Below are positions 27,136-33,405 of a stretch of DNA of 64,000 nt, in pieces (the first letter of the stretch is position 1; the number at the start of each line of letters is the position of its first letter). A program made the translations under genes and the position numbers. Source of the DNA: Hanleya hanleyi. Lineage: Eukaryota; Mollusca; Polyplacophora; Lepidopleurida; Hanleyidae. Under the pieces are notes generated by a model, which saw nothing but the letters and a program-made list of their open reading frames with translations, searched no databases and had not been told where the DNA came from. The stretch covers positions 95,998 through 159,997 of the forward strand of contig JAVTVY010037334.1 of NCBI GenBank assembly GCA_036873755.1, read 5' to 3'.

Positions 27136-30100
27136 GTGGACACGTTATCTCAAGAAGGATTATATTCAGGCATTGTAAATTCATACCACATATGCATCTG
27201 ATGGAGGGTCTGAAGCCCATTGAAAATGACCGACCTTGACATATTTTATCAAGGTCAAATTCTATTATTATGTTCCAAGGTATTCCTCAGTACAGAAGGT
27301 TAACCTGTGGTTTCTATAAATTTTGATCAAATACAAAATGAAGATCGAGTTATATTTTGACAGTGAATAGCAGTGACACATTGAGATTTTATTGGTTTGT
27401 TGAGAAGTATGTCCTTGATGAGGTTTTTTTTGTTATACTCGGTAGGAATTGGATATGACAATCAAGGCTCTGTTAGCCAAGAATGGAGAAAGTAATGGGT
27501 TTATCCGGGATGATGTAGACCGAGCTCTGTCGCTGATGGTAGACACATCCACACCACAGCGAGCCTTGTTGGCACTTGTTGCGGGTGGAGCCACGTAAGT
27601 ATAATTTCCATCTCTAATATGTCTTCATTACTGCCTAGCCCTTTACAGCTTCTATTTTGTAGCTTGAAATTTTCTACATCAATGGACAGAGGATATACCT
27701 CATTCTAGCAGGTTTCTTATTACAGCGGTTTGACTTTGTAATATATTACATGTACTCTACATGGGTGTCGCCAGGATATCTTGGGGGGGGGGGGTTCCTA
27801 TGCCTACTTACTAGAGAGCCCATTACTCTGATGTCCAACATAGGAAAATAAGATACGGTTGGGTGCTGAAGGGGGGGGGCAGGGGTCGTTCACACCCAAT
27901 GACCCACCTAATGATGCACTTGCTGCACACGTATTTGAAGAATCTCACTAGACTCTCATATACTCCATTGTTTTTGCAGACATAAGAACACTGCTGTACG
28001 TAAGACAGCGGCGTATTTCCTGGTGATTGTGGTAGACAAGATGGGTCCGGGTCGTATCCTGAGTGGGGTCAAGGACATCACAGACAGGGTATTACCCACT
28101 GCTGCACAGTTTACTATGGACAGCTCACCGGAAACCAGGTCAGTACCATGAGATTAGGGTACACCAATGGGTTTATTCTGAAACTAGATTTGGTGCTGAC
28201 ATAACTGGGTGTCGTCAAAATGTCTACGAATTGATCATCTGAAGTTTGCACTGTAAGTATTTGCACGGTCTCCGCTAGGTACCGCTAGAGAGAACAAAGA
28301 AGAGCCTGTCTGTGTACTGACCCGTGACTTCAGCTGTGGTTCATATAAATTCACTTTGCCATGTTTGTCCTATCTATAAACCCAGGACAATATTTTGTAC
28401 TGGTGATAGCTGGCATAATTTTATACATATGTACTATATTTTCCCAGTATTCAAAAAAAGTGTCATTATGCTTAGAATAATGAATAATTTGTCAAATATT
28501 ACATGAAAATATGCCAGCTATCACAAGTTCAAAATAGTGTCTTGGGTTTACAGATAGGGCAAACATGACAAAGCGAATTTATACGAATCACAGCTGAAGT
28601 CATGGATCAGTGCACAGACAGGCTCTTCTTCGTTCTCGGTAACGGCACCTAGCGGAGACTCGCACAAATACTTATAGCACAAACTTTGGATTATGTATGA
28701 CATACAGCCAACCATGAAGCGAAATGTAAATGAAATAATTTTGCGAGAGAGAGAGCGAAAGTTGAATGTCCAACACTTTGTTTGTCCATGCCCTGTTTAC
28801 TTTTGATCTGAGAAAGTAAATTTCTGTCACTCTTTATAAACATCATTCAGAGATTTTAATCTTAAATATACAAGCCTGTGTTTGGTTACTTTGGTTTCTT
28901 TGTCCCACTATCATTAAATATAAATAGAGATAAAAAGTACCAGTAGCGTAATCTCTGTGATTTTGAAGCTCTGTATTTGTACTTCTCAGCTGGTCAAAGA
29001 TAATTATTATTTTATTAACTTGTAGTAATAATAGCCTTTGTCATTTCATTCTGGTGTTGTGGTTGTGTGACATAAATCAATGATGTTTCTTTCGTACCTC
29101 TCTAAGCTAACTTCATGTACATATATGTGATAAGATAACAATGGTCTTAACATTTCATGTTCACAGATACAATGGGAGAAGAATTTTCTTCATGCTGATG
29201 TCGCACCAGGACTTTGATAAAATGCTGGCCAAACATCTGCCTGCTAACACAAACAAGAACATTCTGGATATAGTGGAGAACCTTAAACACAAGGTAATAG
29301 TCAGTGGTTTAAACTCAATCCTAACAGTAGCTCTTTATAAAGGGTCCGAATCTAGTAAACACAAGTTATTTCGGACTTGGTGGTCGAGTTTCGGTCCCCT
29401 TTGCTAAGTATATGGACACGGTGGTTGCATTCAGAGGACACCACGAGAAAGTCTCATGAGAGATTGTTTGACAGTGGTTGATAATGTTATCATGGTGGTT
29501 GCATTCAGAGGGCACCACAAGAAAGTCTCATGAGAGATTGTTTGACAACGGTTGATAATGTTATCATGGTGGTTGCATTCAGAGGGCACCACAAGAAAGT
29601 CTCATGAGAGATTGTTTGCCAATGGTTGATAATGTTATGGTGGTTGCATTCAGAGGGCACCACAAGAAAGTCTCATGAGAGATTGTTTGACAATGGTGGA
29701 TAATGTTATCATGGTTGTTGCATTCAGAGGGCACCACAAGAAAGTCTCATGAGAGATTGTTTGACAATGGTTGATAATGTTATGATGGTGGCAGCATTCA
29801 GAGGGCACCACAAGAAAGTCTCATGAGAGATTGTTTGACAATGGTTGATAATGTTATCATGGTGGCAGCATTCAGAGGGCACCACAAGAAAGTCTCATGA
29901 GAGATTGTTTGACAATGGTGGATAATGTTATCATGGTTGTTGCATTCAGAGAGCACCACAAGAAAGTCTCATGAGAGATTGTTTGACAACGGCGGTGGTT
30001 CTCTCCGGGTACTCCAGCTTCCTCCACCAACCAAACTGACTGTCACCATATGAGTGAAACAAACTTGAGTGTGACATTAAGCCAAATTCCCTCCTCCTTG

Positions 30101-33100
30101 TTTGACAACGGTTGATAATGTTATCATGGTGGCGGCATTCAGAGGGCACCACAAGAAAGTCTCATGAGAGATTGTTTGACAATGGTTGATAATGTTATCA
30201 TGGTGGCAGCATTCAGAGGGCACCACAAGAAAGTCTCATGAGAGATTGTTTGACAATGGTTGATAATGTTATCATGGTGGCAGCATTCAGAGGGCACCAC
30301 AAGAAAGTCTCATAAGAGATTGTTTGACAATGGTTGATAATGTTATCATCGTGGCAGCATTCAGAGGGCACCACAAGAAAGTCTCATAAGAGATTGTTTG
30401 ACAACGGTTGATAATGTTATCATCGTGGCAGCATTCAGAGGGCACCACAAGTATTGACAGGAAAGACTAATAAGTGATTTAATTAAGGATTATTCGACAA
30501 CAATTTTGTGATGTAACTTTGTTAGATATTTGATCTTTAGATAGAAATTCATGTTGTTCGTCGCTATGTAGCTGTAATATTGCTGAATGCGATGTTAAAT
30601 AAAGTCCTCTCTCTGCTAACAGTAGATTAAATGTCCAGCGTGTTCATGCTTTATGCAAGATTGGTTTAATATACATCAGAATGGCAGAAATTAATAGTTA
30701 TATGCACTAAAGTATGTATACCTGCATTACTCCAGGGGCTGGGTGATATGCCATCAGAAACGATGTCTGCCAGGTCACGGAGGTCAGGTCAAGGATCAAG
30801 GTCAAGCTCTTTCAGAGGTGGTTCGGCAGCAAGGTAGGTCACAACTCGGAACTGCATGATGTGCAGCGTTAATCACCAGTATTGACAAGTTCTCCATGTG
30901 TGATCAAGGTCACTTATTCAGTAGCTTTTACAGATCTCAATGCTTGATATTCATTTTCAGTTTGATTACTTGACTATTATTATTATTATTACTAGCACAT
31001 AACCCGAGGGGTGATTGCACGTCACCCCCTGAATCTTTCTGACCCCCTGCAGTAACTTGCACAATTTCTATGATCATATCACTCAGTGGTATTAACCCAG
31101 TGGCATGGTCATATGTTATGCAACAATCAGATTAACAATTTCATTACAACATCGTAATGTGACATTACAGACTGATGCAGGGGTGCAGCCGGATGGCTCC
31201 TTTTACGGTACATATTTTTTTTTTCCTGTCAGAGAAACTGAGCAGCTTCAATGTCTGTAATTTATTGACATCTTCTCGTTAACAGCAGTATGTCCGGCCC
31301 AGCTGACCCGGTCAAACGCCGAGTAATTCGTACAGATGAAAACACCCAGGATGAAATCAAAGAAATAATTGCCAAGCTGGCAGCCAATGACTGGAGAGAA
31401 CGCTATAAGGGAATTACCCAGTTCCTCGAGATGTGTGAAAACAATACCAACGTTGTTGGAACACATCTAGTGAAGGTTTGTACATTTTTAAGTAAACTTG
31501 CCAAAGTTTGCAGTTCTGGTTCTAATAATTTCCAGAGAAATTATAATAAATTTATTTTTTGAGAAATTAGTTATTCATTGATCATTTTTTCCCGCTCCAT
31601 TACATTTGAACACTCCCAATATTCTGGCTGGAGGAATCCCAATAATATTTCCTACTTGACTGACAGTGGGATTAATTTTTAGAGAATATTTCCTGATTTA
31701 AGGACTGTTTCGTTAATTATTAAAGAATATTTCCTAATTTATGGACTCTTCCATTTTAAACTATATGTTTCTCACTGAACTAACTAAATTAAGTGCAGGT
31801 CATTCTTAAATCAAGATAAAACTTCACATATATCTGGAAGAGGAATATTCCGGAACTCAGTTTTGTTATTGTTTGTTCTTTGCAGATTTTTGACAAGTTT
31901 TTGCCCAGATTACAGGACTCAAACAGTAAGGTGAACCTGTTTGCCCTACAAGTGATGTTACAGATTGTACCTACACTCAAGGACTGGCTCTCATCTGTGG
32001 TCAACATGACAGTCCAGAATGTGGCTCCTAACCTCAACTCGAAGAACAAGGAGATCTACCAAGTGGCTATGACCATCTTAGATATACTCCTTGAACATAT
32101 AGGTACGACGGCCTTGTGGTTGTTCTTGTTCTGATATAGCAGCTTGCAACATATTCTGCAGAAAAACCAAACTACAGACCTTTCACTTTTGCGACACATG
32201 CACTGAGCTGTTTTAGTGTAATCTAATATCTGAATATATTTGCCCTGGAAGCTCTATTGTTGATATAAAACAAGGCACATCTTTTAACTGATTTTGGATG
32301 ACTGAACAGGAAAGAATAATTTTGAACATTTAGACATGCAGTACATTAACTGTTATCATGTTTAATTTTTTTTACTTTCATCAGGTCTATTTTGCATAGA
32401 ATTTCAAAATGTAGTTGTAAAACATTATCAAATCCAGTATTTTCGGTGAAAGCAAAAATAAAAACTGAGCATTGCATTTTAAAATTTTGTTTTTATTATA
32501 TGAACAGATGGTTCTCTGCTTGTCCAGCCGTTCTCCAATCAGGCTCAGAGTGCCAGCAGTAGAAGTAAACCAGACCTAGTAGAAAAGGTGGCATGTAAGT
32601 AGTGTTCTTATTTTCTCAGTATAGGAGATGCAAAGACTCATGCCATCTCTGTGTTACATCTGGCATTTAATGAATGGTTGGCAATGTTCAATCAAACAAA
32701 CAGCGATGCCACAACACATCATAGCCTTGCTCTTGCATCTGTGACTGCTGATATCATTGACAACTTGTCCAGTTTTGTATGAACAATTGACTGTGACCTC
32801 TGGGACATTTCAAAGAAAATATCTTCAGCTTTCTATGGGTGGGAAATTTGTCAGGCGACGATTGCGAAGATATTCCTATATTTTAGTGATGGGTAAAATT
32901 TGAAAATGCCTTCCATTGCCCTCAGAATTTCATGAGACTAGCCGTCTTCAAATTTTTATTTAATCTCAACTTTCACATATATAATTAATCGACATTACAA
33001 TGCCAATAGGCCTATCACATTATTTGAGGAAACTATTGTATATTGGCAGCCAATCAATGATGAAGTTGCCCGATATATGTTTTACTGTTCTTTCATGGAT

Positions 33101-33405
33101 TGCCGTTATTTGCCGATATTTCATCGTCTTCTCTTTGATTCTAATTGACAGACCTGGTGTCGAAAGTTTACCCGAGGAAACAGAAACAAGTGGTCTTACA
33201 CGTGTTACCCTTGTTATGGCATTTGTTAGGCGTGAATAACAGTACGGGCAATTTGAGTGGGAACAGTGCTCTGAGGACAGCTACAGTAAACTTAGTGCAC
33301 AGTCTCTATAACCACATGGGACAGGGTCTGGTGGATCACGCCAGCTCTAACCCTGCCGTCTCTGCCAAACATATACAGCTCTTACAGGAGCTCATTGACC
33401 AGTAA
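1699..33405 (+). CDS. TOGARAM1: TOGARAM1 (crescerin-1), C-terminal two thirds, multi-exon
   Basis: TOG-array protein that binds tubulin and regulates axonemal microtubules in cilia (C. elegans CHE-12 is the nematode relative). The core join is 3493-3768, 4176-4381, 4883-5163, 7881-7988, 9430-9620, 13360-13540, 19670-19772, 20392-20550, 21303-21408, 26934-27020, 27446-27594, 27980-28138, 29167-29293, 30736-30833, 31286-31475, 31886-32102, 32508-32594, 33152-33405. Every junction has AG/GT and matching phase. Counting the 85-bp repeat in the first exon once, this gives 964 codons plus TAA. Seen: a Ser/Pro-rich linker, a Lys/Glu coiled coil, then two helical HEAT-like blocks that I assign to TOG3 and TOG4. 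TOG1 and TOG2 are expected upstream, outside the window. A small exon at 1699-1740 and a large exon at 17791-18834 are optional. TOGARAM2 is the main alternative identity. Confidence 0.88.
2264..2579. repeat. 316-bp near-perfect palindrome (foldback element)
   Basis: The left arm starts CAGGGTACGAATTATAAAAT and the right arm ends with its reverse complement. The arms are about 150 bp each, with only a few mismatches around a short centre near 2421. Both sides are flanked by TTTTG, a possible 5-bp target duplication. No coding capacity. Confidence 0.85.
2633..2755 (+). repeat. Short degenerate tandem repeat (ATATCAGCTTGAA-AACTC)
   Basis: Four imperfect units of roughly 30-40 bp contain TATATCAGCTTG and AACTCCTGGAAA. 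It lies just right of the 316-bp palindrome. Confidence 0.5.
3493..3768 (+). CDS. TOGARAM1: TOGARAM1 linker exon with internal 85-bp duplication
   Basis: The acceptor is TTTATGTAG and the donor is GAG|GTAACT. It enters in phase 1 (G-KDLVDDTPIPLK) and encodes a disordered Ser/Asp-rich linker ending TDTESQ-AE. An 85-bp segment starting at 3591 repeats exactly at 3676. Because 85 is not a multiple of 3, reading straight through hits TGA at 3678-3680. With a single copy the exon is 191 nt and joins in frame to 4176. See findings. Confidence 0.8.
3591..3760 (+). repeat. Exact 85-bp tandem duplication inside a coding exon
   Basis: The segment beginning AGTGACAAGTACTACACGCC at 3591 repeats without a visible difference from 3676. 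The two copies abut directly. See the TOGARAM1 exon and findings. Confidence 0.95.
4176..4381 (+). CDS. TOGARAM1: TOGARAM1 linker exon
   Basis: Acceptor TTTGACAG, donor G|GTAAGA, entering in phase 0 and leaving in phase 2. It encodes MMHSLRQIRNSASKKKAAK and onward, a basic helical stretch followed by a Ser/Pro/Asp-rich region (SRSPSPPLSDF). The first ATG is not the protein start, because the upstream exon joins in frame. Confidence 0.85.
4883..5163 (+). CDS. TOGARAM1: TOGARAM1 linker exon
   Basis: Acceptor CTTTCCAG, donor AAAG|GTCTGT, entering in phase 2 and leaving in phase 1. It encodes a basic, polar, probably disordered linker, with LARTGSLKEKKSY near the start and KARDRRRLTK at the end. 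No known domain is visible. Confidence 0.85.
5360..5800. repeat. 21-copy, 21-bp minisatellite
   Basis: Twenty-one consecutive units of CCTATTTGGCCATG-(T/C)AGTTAA, each 21 bp, differ almost only at one T/C position. It lies in the TOGARAM1 intron 194 bp after exon 4883-5163. Confidence 0.95.
5820..5997. mobile_element. MITE copy of the AATAATTCAATCAC family
   Basis: Left end TTCCTCTAATAATTCAATCA, right end GATTGAATTATTAGATGGA. It starts 20 bp after the 21-bp minisatellite. Confidence 0.6.
6832..7176. mobile_element. Degenerate MITE copy of the AATAATTCAATCAC family
   Basis: Left end TCTAATAATTCAATCACAGG, right end CATTGAATTATTACTG. The interior diverges from the other copies and may contain another insertion. 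Confidence 0.45.
7452..7575 (+). repeat. Degenerate tandem repeat in intron
   Basis: Four to five units of about 30 bp containing TGTTATCACTGTGGCCTA. It lies in the intron before exon 7881. Confidence 0.55.
7881..7988 (+). CDS. TOGARAM1: TOGARAM1 linker exon
   Basis: Acceptor CACATGCAG, donor AGAG|GTACGT, phase 1 at both ends. It reads G-SSLSPLGVASMHGYGALD and continues with an acidic run. It joins TK-G from the previous exon and G-MFDTSG in the next. Confidence 0.82.
7989..9429 (+). other. TOGARAM1 intron, nothing further recognised
   Basis: AT-rich intron without convincing exon, repeat array or RNA gene. The reading frames open here lack splice support. Confidence 0.6.
9430..9620 (+). 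CDS. TOGARAM1: TOGARAM1 linker exon, acidic end
   Basis: Acceptor TTCCCTCAG, donor GAT|GTAAGT, entering in phase 1 and leaving in phase 0. It encodes MFDTSGLSDQAANSSSSLDR and onward, ending in the acidic motif GDEWEDVDD. A disordered linker. Confidence 0.85.
9621..12740 (+). other. TOGARAM1 intron, left part
   Basis: Mostly unremarkable. It contains an A/T simple run near 9995-10025 and a duplicated 42-bp segment (TGATGAACACGGATCATTTC) at about 11820 and 11860. No exon could be supported between the phase 0 donor at 9620 and the phase 0 acceptor at 13360. Confidence 0.5.
12741..12975 (+). mobile_element. tRNA-derived SINE, near complete
   Basis: The 5' head has an RNA polymerase III A box (TGGCCGAGTGATCTAAGGC, 12751 onward) and B box (GGTTCGAGCCC, 12813-12823), spaced as in a Leu/Ser-type tRNA. 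A body follows with CTCCGGGTACTCCGGCTTCC, a central segment I associate with widespread metazoan and molluscan SINEs. The tail ends in a C-rich run. The last 105 bp recur at 29993-30097. The exact family name is not certain. Confidence 0.8.
13360..13540 (+). CDS. TOGARAM1: TOGARAM1 coiled-coil exon
   Basis: Acceptor AATTCACAG, donor AAT|GTAAGT, entering in phase 0 and leaving in phase 1. It encodes SKTTRDRMAQKKQQRQEEVD and then a long Lys/Glu/Gln run, predicted to form a single alpha helix or coiled coil. The phase 1 exit fits both the exon at 17791 and the one at 19670. Confidence 0.87.
13541..17790 (+). other. TOGARAM1 intron before the optional large exon
   Basis: Contains poly-C (about 14250-14270), poly-G (about 14700-14714) and A-rich (about 15180-15210) runs and no supported exon. 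The last 450 bp hold a CRE octamer at 17350-17357 and a TATATA at 17664-17669, which could serve an internal promoter. Confidence 0.45.
17350..17790 (+). promoter_or_regulatory. Possible internal promoter of TOGARAM1
   Basis: TGACGTCA at 17350-17357 is followed by CTATATAG around 17663-17670. An ATG at 17835 opens the long exon. The arrangement would fit an alternative first exon, but it could also be chance in an AT-rich intron. Confidence 0.25.
17791..18834 (+). CDS. TOGARAM1: Large optional TOGARAM1 exon or alternative first exon
   Basis: An open stretch of 1044 nt bounded by TTACAG and T|GTAAGT. Both ends are phase 1, so it can be included or skipped between 13540 and 19670 without a frame change. 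It encodes a 348-residue, charged, low-complexity, Arg/Ser/Pro-rich segment with no recognised domain. Near its 3' end (18459-18767) an about 34-residue unit containing QFVRHTPPLPL occurs three times with divergence. An internal ATG at 17835 gives 333 complete codons before the splice. A TATATA at 17664-17669 and a CRE at 17350 lie upstream, so an internal promoter is also possible. The polypyrimidine tract at the acceptor is weak. Which option is used cannot be told from DNA alone. Confidence 0.6.
19670..19772 (+). CDS. TOGARAM1: TOGARAM1 Ser/Pro-rich linker exon
   Basis: Acceptor ATCTTTCAG, donor CC|GTGAGT, entering in phase 1 and leaving in phase 2. It encodes LAISGSSSSSGPAKSSSSPA followed by KPPPAISPRKKSR, a flexible linker before TOG3. 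Confidence 0.87.
20392..20550 (+). CDS. TOGARAM1: TOGARAM1 exon, start of TOG3
   Basis: Acceptor TTTTATAG, donor TG|GTAATT, phase 2 at both ends. After a short linker it reads ENPEDWEPFRDAEAALREAQ and KCMTQQDW, the first helices of a TOG domain with the conserved Trp ending HEAT repeat A. Confidence 0.9.
21303..21408 (+). CDS. TOGARAM1: TOGARAM1 exon, TOG3
   Basis: Acceptor CTTACAG, donor GAG|GTCAGT, entering in phase 2 and leaving in phase 0. It encodes ETKCNGINIVRRLALYHPDV and LIAQLHSTVIALIAE, the end of the first and start of the second HEAT unit. The following intron is 5.5 kb and carries the first 3.2-kb transposon. Confidence 0.92.
22008..23485 (+). repeat. Two diverged tandem copies of an unknown dispersed repeat
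   Basis: Both copies start GAGATGCAGTGTACAT and share a middle block around TTTCAGAAGTACAATAT and TGTCGCCTT. Both end near GAAGGGCTCGATCTTT or AAGGGCTCGATCTTT followed by GAAGCTGCAT. They are clearly diverged by substitutions and small indels, so the duplication is old. Confidence 0.7.
24828..24836 (+). promoter_or_regulatory. TATA box of the HIRAN gene
   Basis: TTATATAAG lies 83-91 bp before the ATG at 24919. It sits in the interior segment unique to copy 1, so promoter and gene travel together. Confidence 0.55.
24919..25311 (+). CDS. HIRAN-domain-only protein carried by a transposon
   Basis: Intronless, 130 codons. The start context CACAATGG is a good match to the animal consensus, and the stop is TAA. 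Almost the whole protein (about residues 11-110) resembles a HIRAN fold: the N-terminal strand SFDSVVRGYHVYRFFW, then a strand with GEKLQL, a loop with CPASKDLHAVAV, the diagnostic K-x-VGHVPADISKIVKYFL segment, and closing strands. The tail is very basic (KKKLKKRLSKVKK). HIRAN domains bind DNA 3' ends in HLTF and RAD5 and occur alone in some mobile-element proteins; that is family knowledge. It has no counterpart in copy 2. An AATAAA at 26192-26197 in the shared right arm could end its transcript. Its role in transposition is unknown. A host-derived passenger is the alternative. Confidence 0.75.
   Translation: MAAVPVPSTYSFDSVVRGYHVYRFFWNRPFAGEKLQLDIDMDCPASKDLHAVAVKKKNKTVGHVPADISKIVKYFLIYGGEAECIIRGKRVRSKLPIGGLEVPCTYVFSHSDERLKKKLKKRLSKVKKTW
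26934..27020 (+). CDS. TOGARAM1: TOGARAM1 exon, TOG3
   Basis: Acceptor GTTTGACAG, donor TCT|GTGAGT, phase 0 at both ends. It encodes VKNLRSQVSRLAVVCFGDMF and EHLKKNIDS, a canonical TOG HEAT helix pair with a conserved Arg-Leu-Ala core. Confidence 0.93.
27104..27131 (+). repeat. (ATCT)n microsatellite
   Basis: About seven perfect tetranucleotide units in a TOGARAM1 intron. Confidence 0.85.
27446..27594 (+). CDS. TOGARAM1: TOGARAM1 exon, TOG3
   Basis: Acceptor CTCGGTAG, donor AC|GTAAGT, entering in phase 0 and leaving in phase 2. It encodes ELDMTIKALLAKNGESNGFI followed by RDDVDRALSLMV and TPQRALLALVAGGA, the central TOG3 HEAT repeats. Confidence 0.93.
27980..28138 (+). CDS. TOGARAM1: TOGARAM1 exon, TOG3
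   Basis: Acceptor TTTTTGCAG, donor AG|GTCAGT, phase 2 at both ends. It encodes T-HKNTAVRKTAAYFLVIVVDK and then MGPGRILSGVKDITDRVLPT. The KN-x-AVR-KTA motif is a typical TOG intra-HEAT loop expected to contact tubulin. Confidence 0.93.
28241..28689. repeat. 450-bp foldback element in intron
   Basis: The arm beginning GAAGTTTGCACTGTAAGTAT is answered by its imperfect inverted copy ending near 28689. Pairing extends through CTCCGCTAG, AAGAAGAGCCTGTCTGTG and GACTTCAGCTGTG to a centre near 28465. No coding capacity. Confidence 0.75.
29167..29293 (+). CDS. TOGARAM1: TOGARAM1 exon, end of TOG3
   Basis: Acceptor TTCACAG, donor AAG|GTAATA, entering in phase 2 and leaving in phase 0. It encodes R-YNGRRIFFMLMSHQDFDKML and a final helix ending NILDIVENLKHK. 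The intron after it carries the 74-bp satellite. Confidence 0.93.
29420..30453 (+). repeat. 74-bp satellite, about 12-13 copies
   Basis: The unit is GGTTGCATTCAGAGGGCACC followed by ACAAGAAAGTCTCATGAGAG and ATTGTTTGACAACGGTTGAT, then AATGTTATCATGGT. Copies differ at a few positions (GTTGC/GCAGC, AACGG/AATGG). The array is interrupted at 29993-30097 by a SINE fragment. It lies in the intron between the TOG3 end and the linker exon. Confidence 0.93.
29993..30097 (+). mobile_element. 5'-truncated SINE inserted in the satellite
   Basis: It matches the last 105 bp of the SINE at 12741 (CTCCGGGTACTCCAGCTTCC to AAGCCAAATTCC). It is flanked on both sides by TTGTTTGACAACGG (29979-29992 and 30098-30111), a 14-bp target-site duplication made from the satellite unit. 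Confidence 0.85.
30736..30833 (+). CDS. TOGARAM1: TOGARAM1 exon, TOG3-TOG4 linker
   Basis: Acceptor ACTCCAG, donor AG|GTAGGT, entering in phase 0 and leaving in phase 2. It encodes GLGDMPSETMSARSRRSGQG and a Ser/Arg/Gly-rich tail, a short disordered linker. Confidence 0.9.
31286..31475 (+). CDS. TOGARAM1: TOGARAM1 exon, start of TOG4
   Basis: The acceptor is AACAG followed by CAG, so two tandem AGs are possible: 31286 or 31289, differing by one Ser. Donor AAG|GTTTGT, entering in phase 2 and leaving in phase 0. It encodes DEIKEIIAKLAANDWRERYK and GITQFLEMCENN, the first HEAT pair of TOG4 with the conserved Trp of the tubulin-binding loop. Confidence 0.93.
31886..32102 (+). CDS. TOGARAM1: TOGARAM1 exon, TOG4
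   Basis: Acceptor CTTTGCAG, donor ATAG|GTACGA, entering in phase 0 and leaving in phase 1. It encodes IFDKFLPRLQDSNSKVNLFA, LQVMLQIVPTLKDWLSSVVN and NLNSKNKEIYQVAMTILDIL, the central TOG4 HEAT repeats with the SNSKVN loop. Confidence 0.94.
32508..32594 (+). CDS. TOGARAM1: TOGARAM1 exon, TOG4
   Basis: Acceptor ATGAACAG, donor GCAT|GTAAGT, phase 1 at both ends. It encodes D-GSLLVQPFSNQAQSASSRSK and PDLVEKVA, a loop plus helix within TOG4. Confidence 0.9.
33152..33405 (+). CDS. TOGARAM1: TOGARAM1 terminal coding exon, end of TOG4
   Basis: Acceptor ATTGACAG, entering in phase 1 (Y-LVSKVYPRKQKQVVLHVLP). It continues LLWHLLGV and ends KHIQLLQELIDQ with TAA at 33403-33405. The protein stops right after the last TOG4 helix, as expected for the family. 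The 3' UTR runs on from 33406; no unambiguous polyadenylation signal could be picked in the AT-rich sequence that follows. Confidence 0.94.

Noticed and set aside
30557..30612. Sequence ending GCGATGTTAAATAAAGTCC as a gene polyadenylation site
   Set aside because: It lies within a TOGARAM1 intron right after the satellite and looks like a retroelement tail; the gene clearly continues at 30736.
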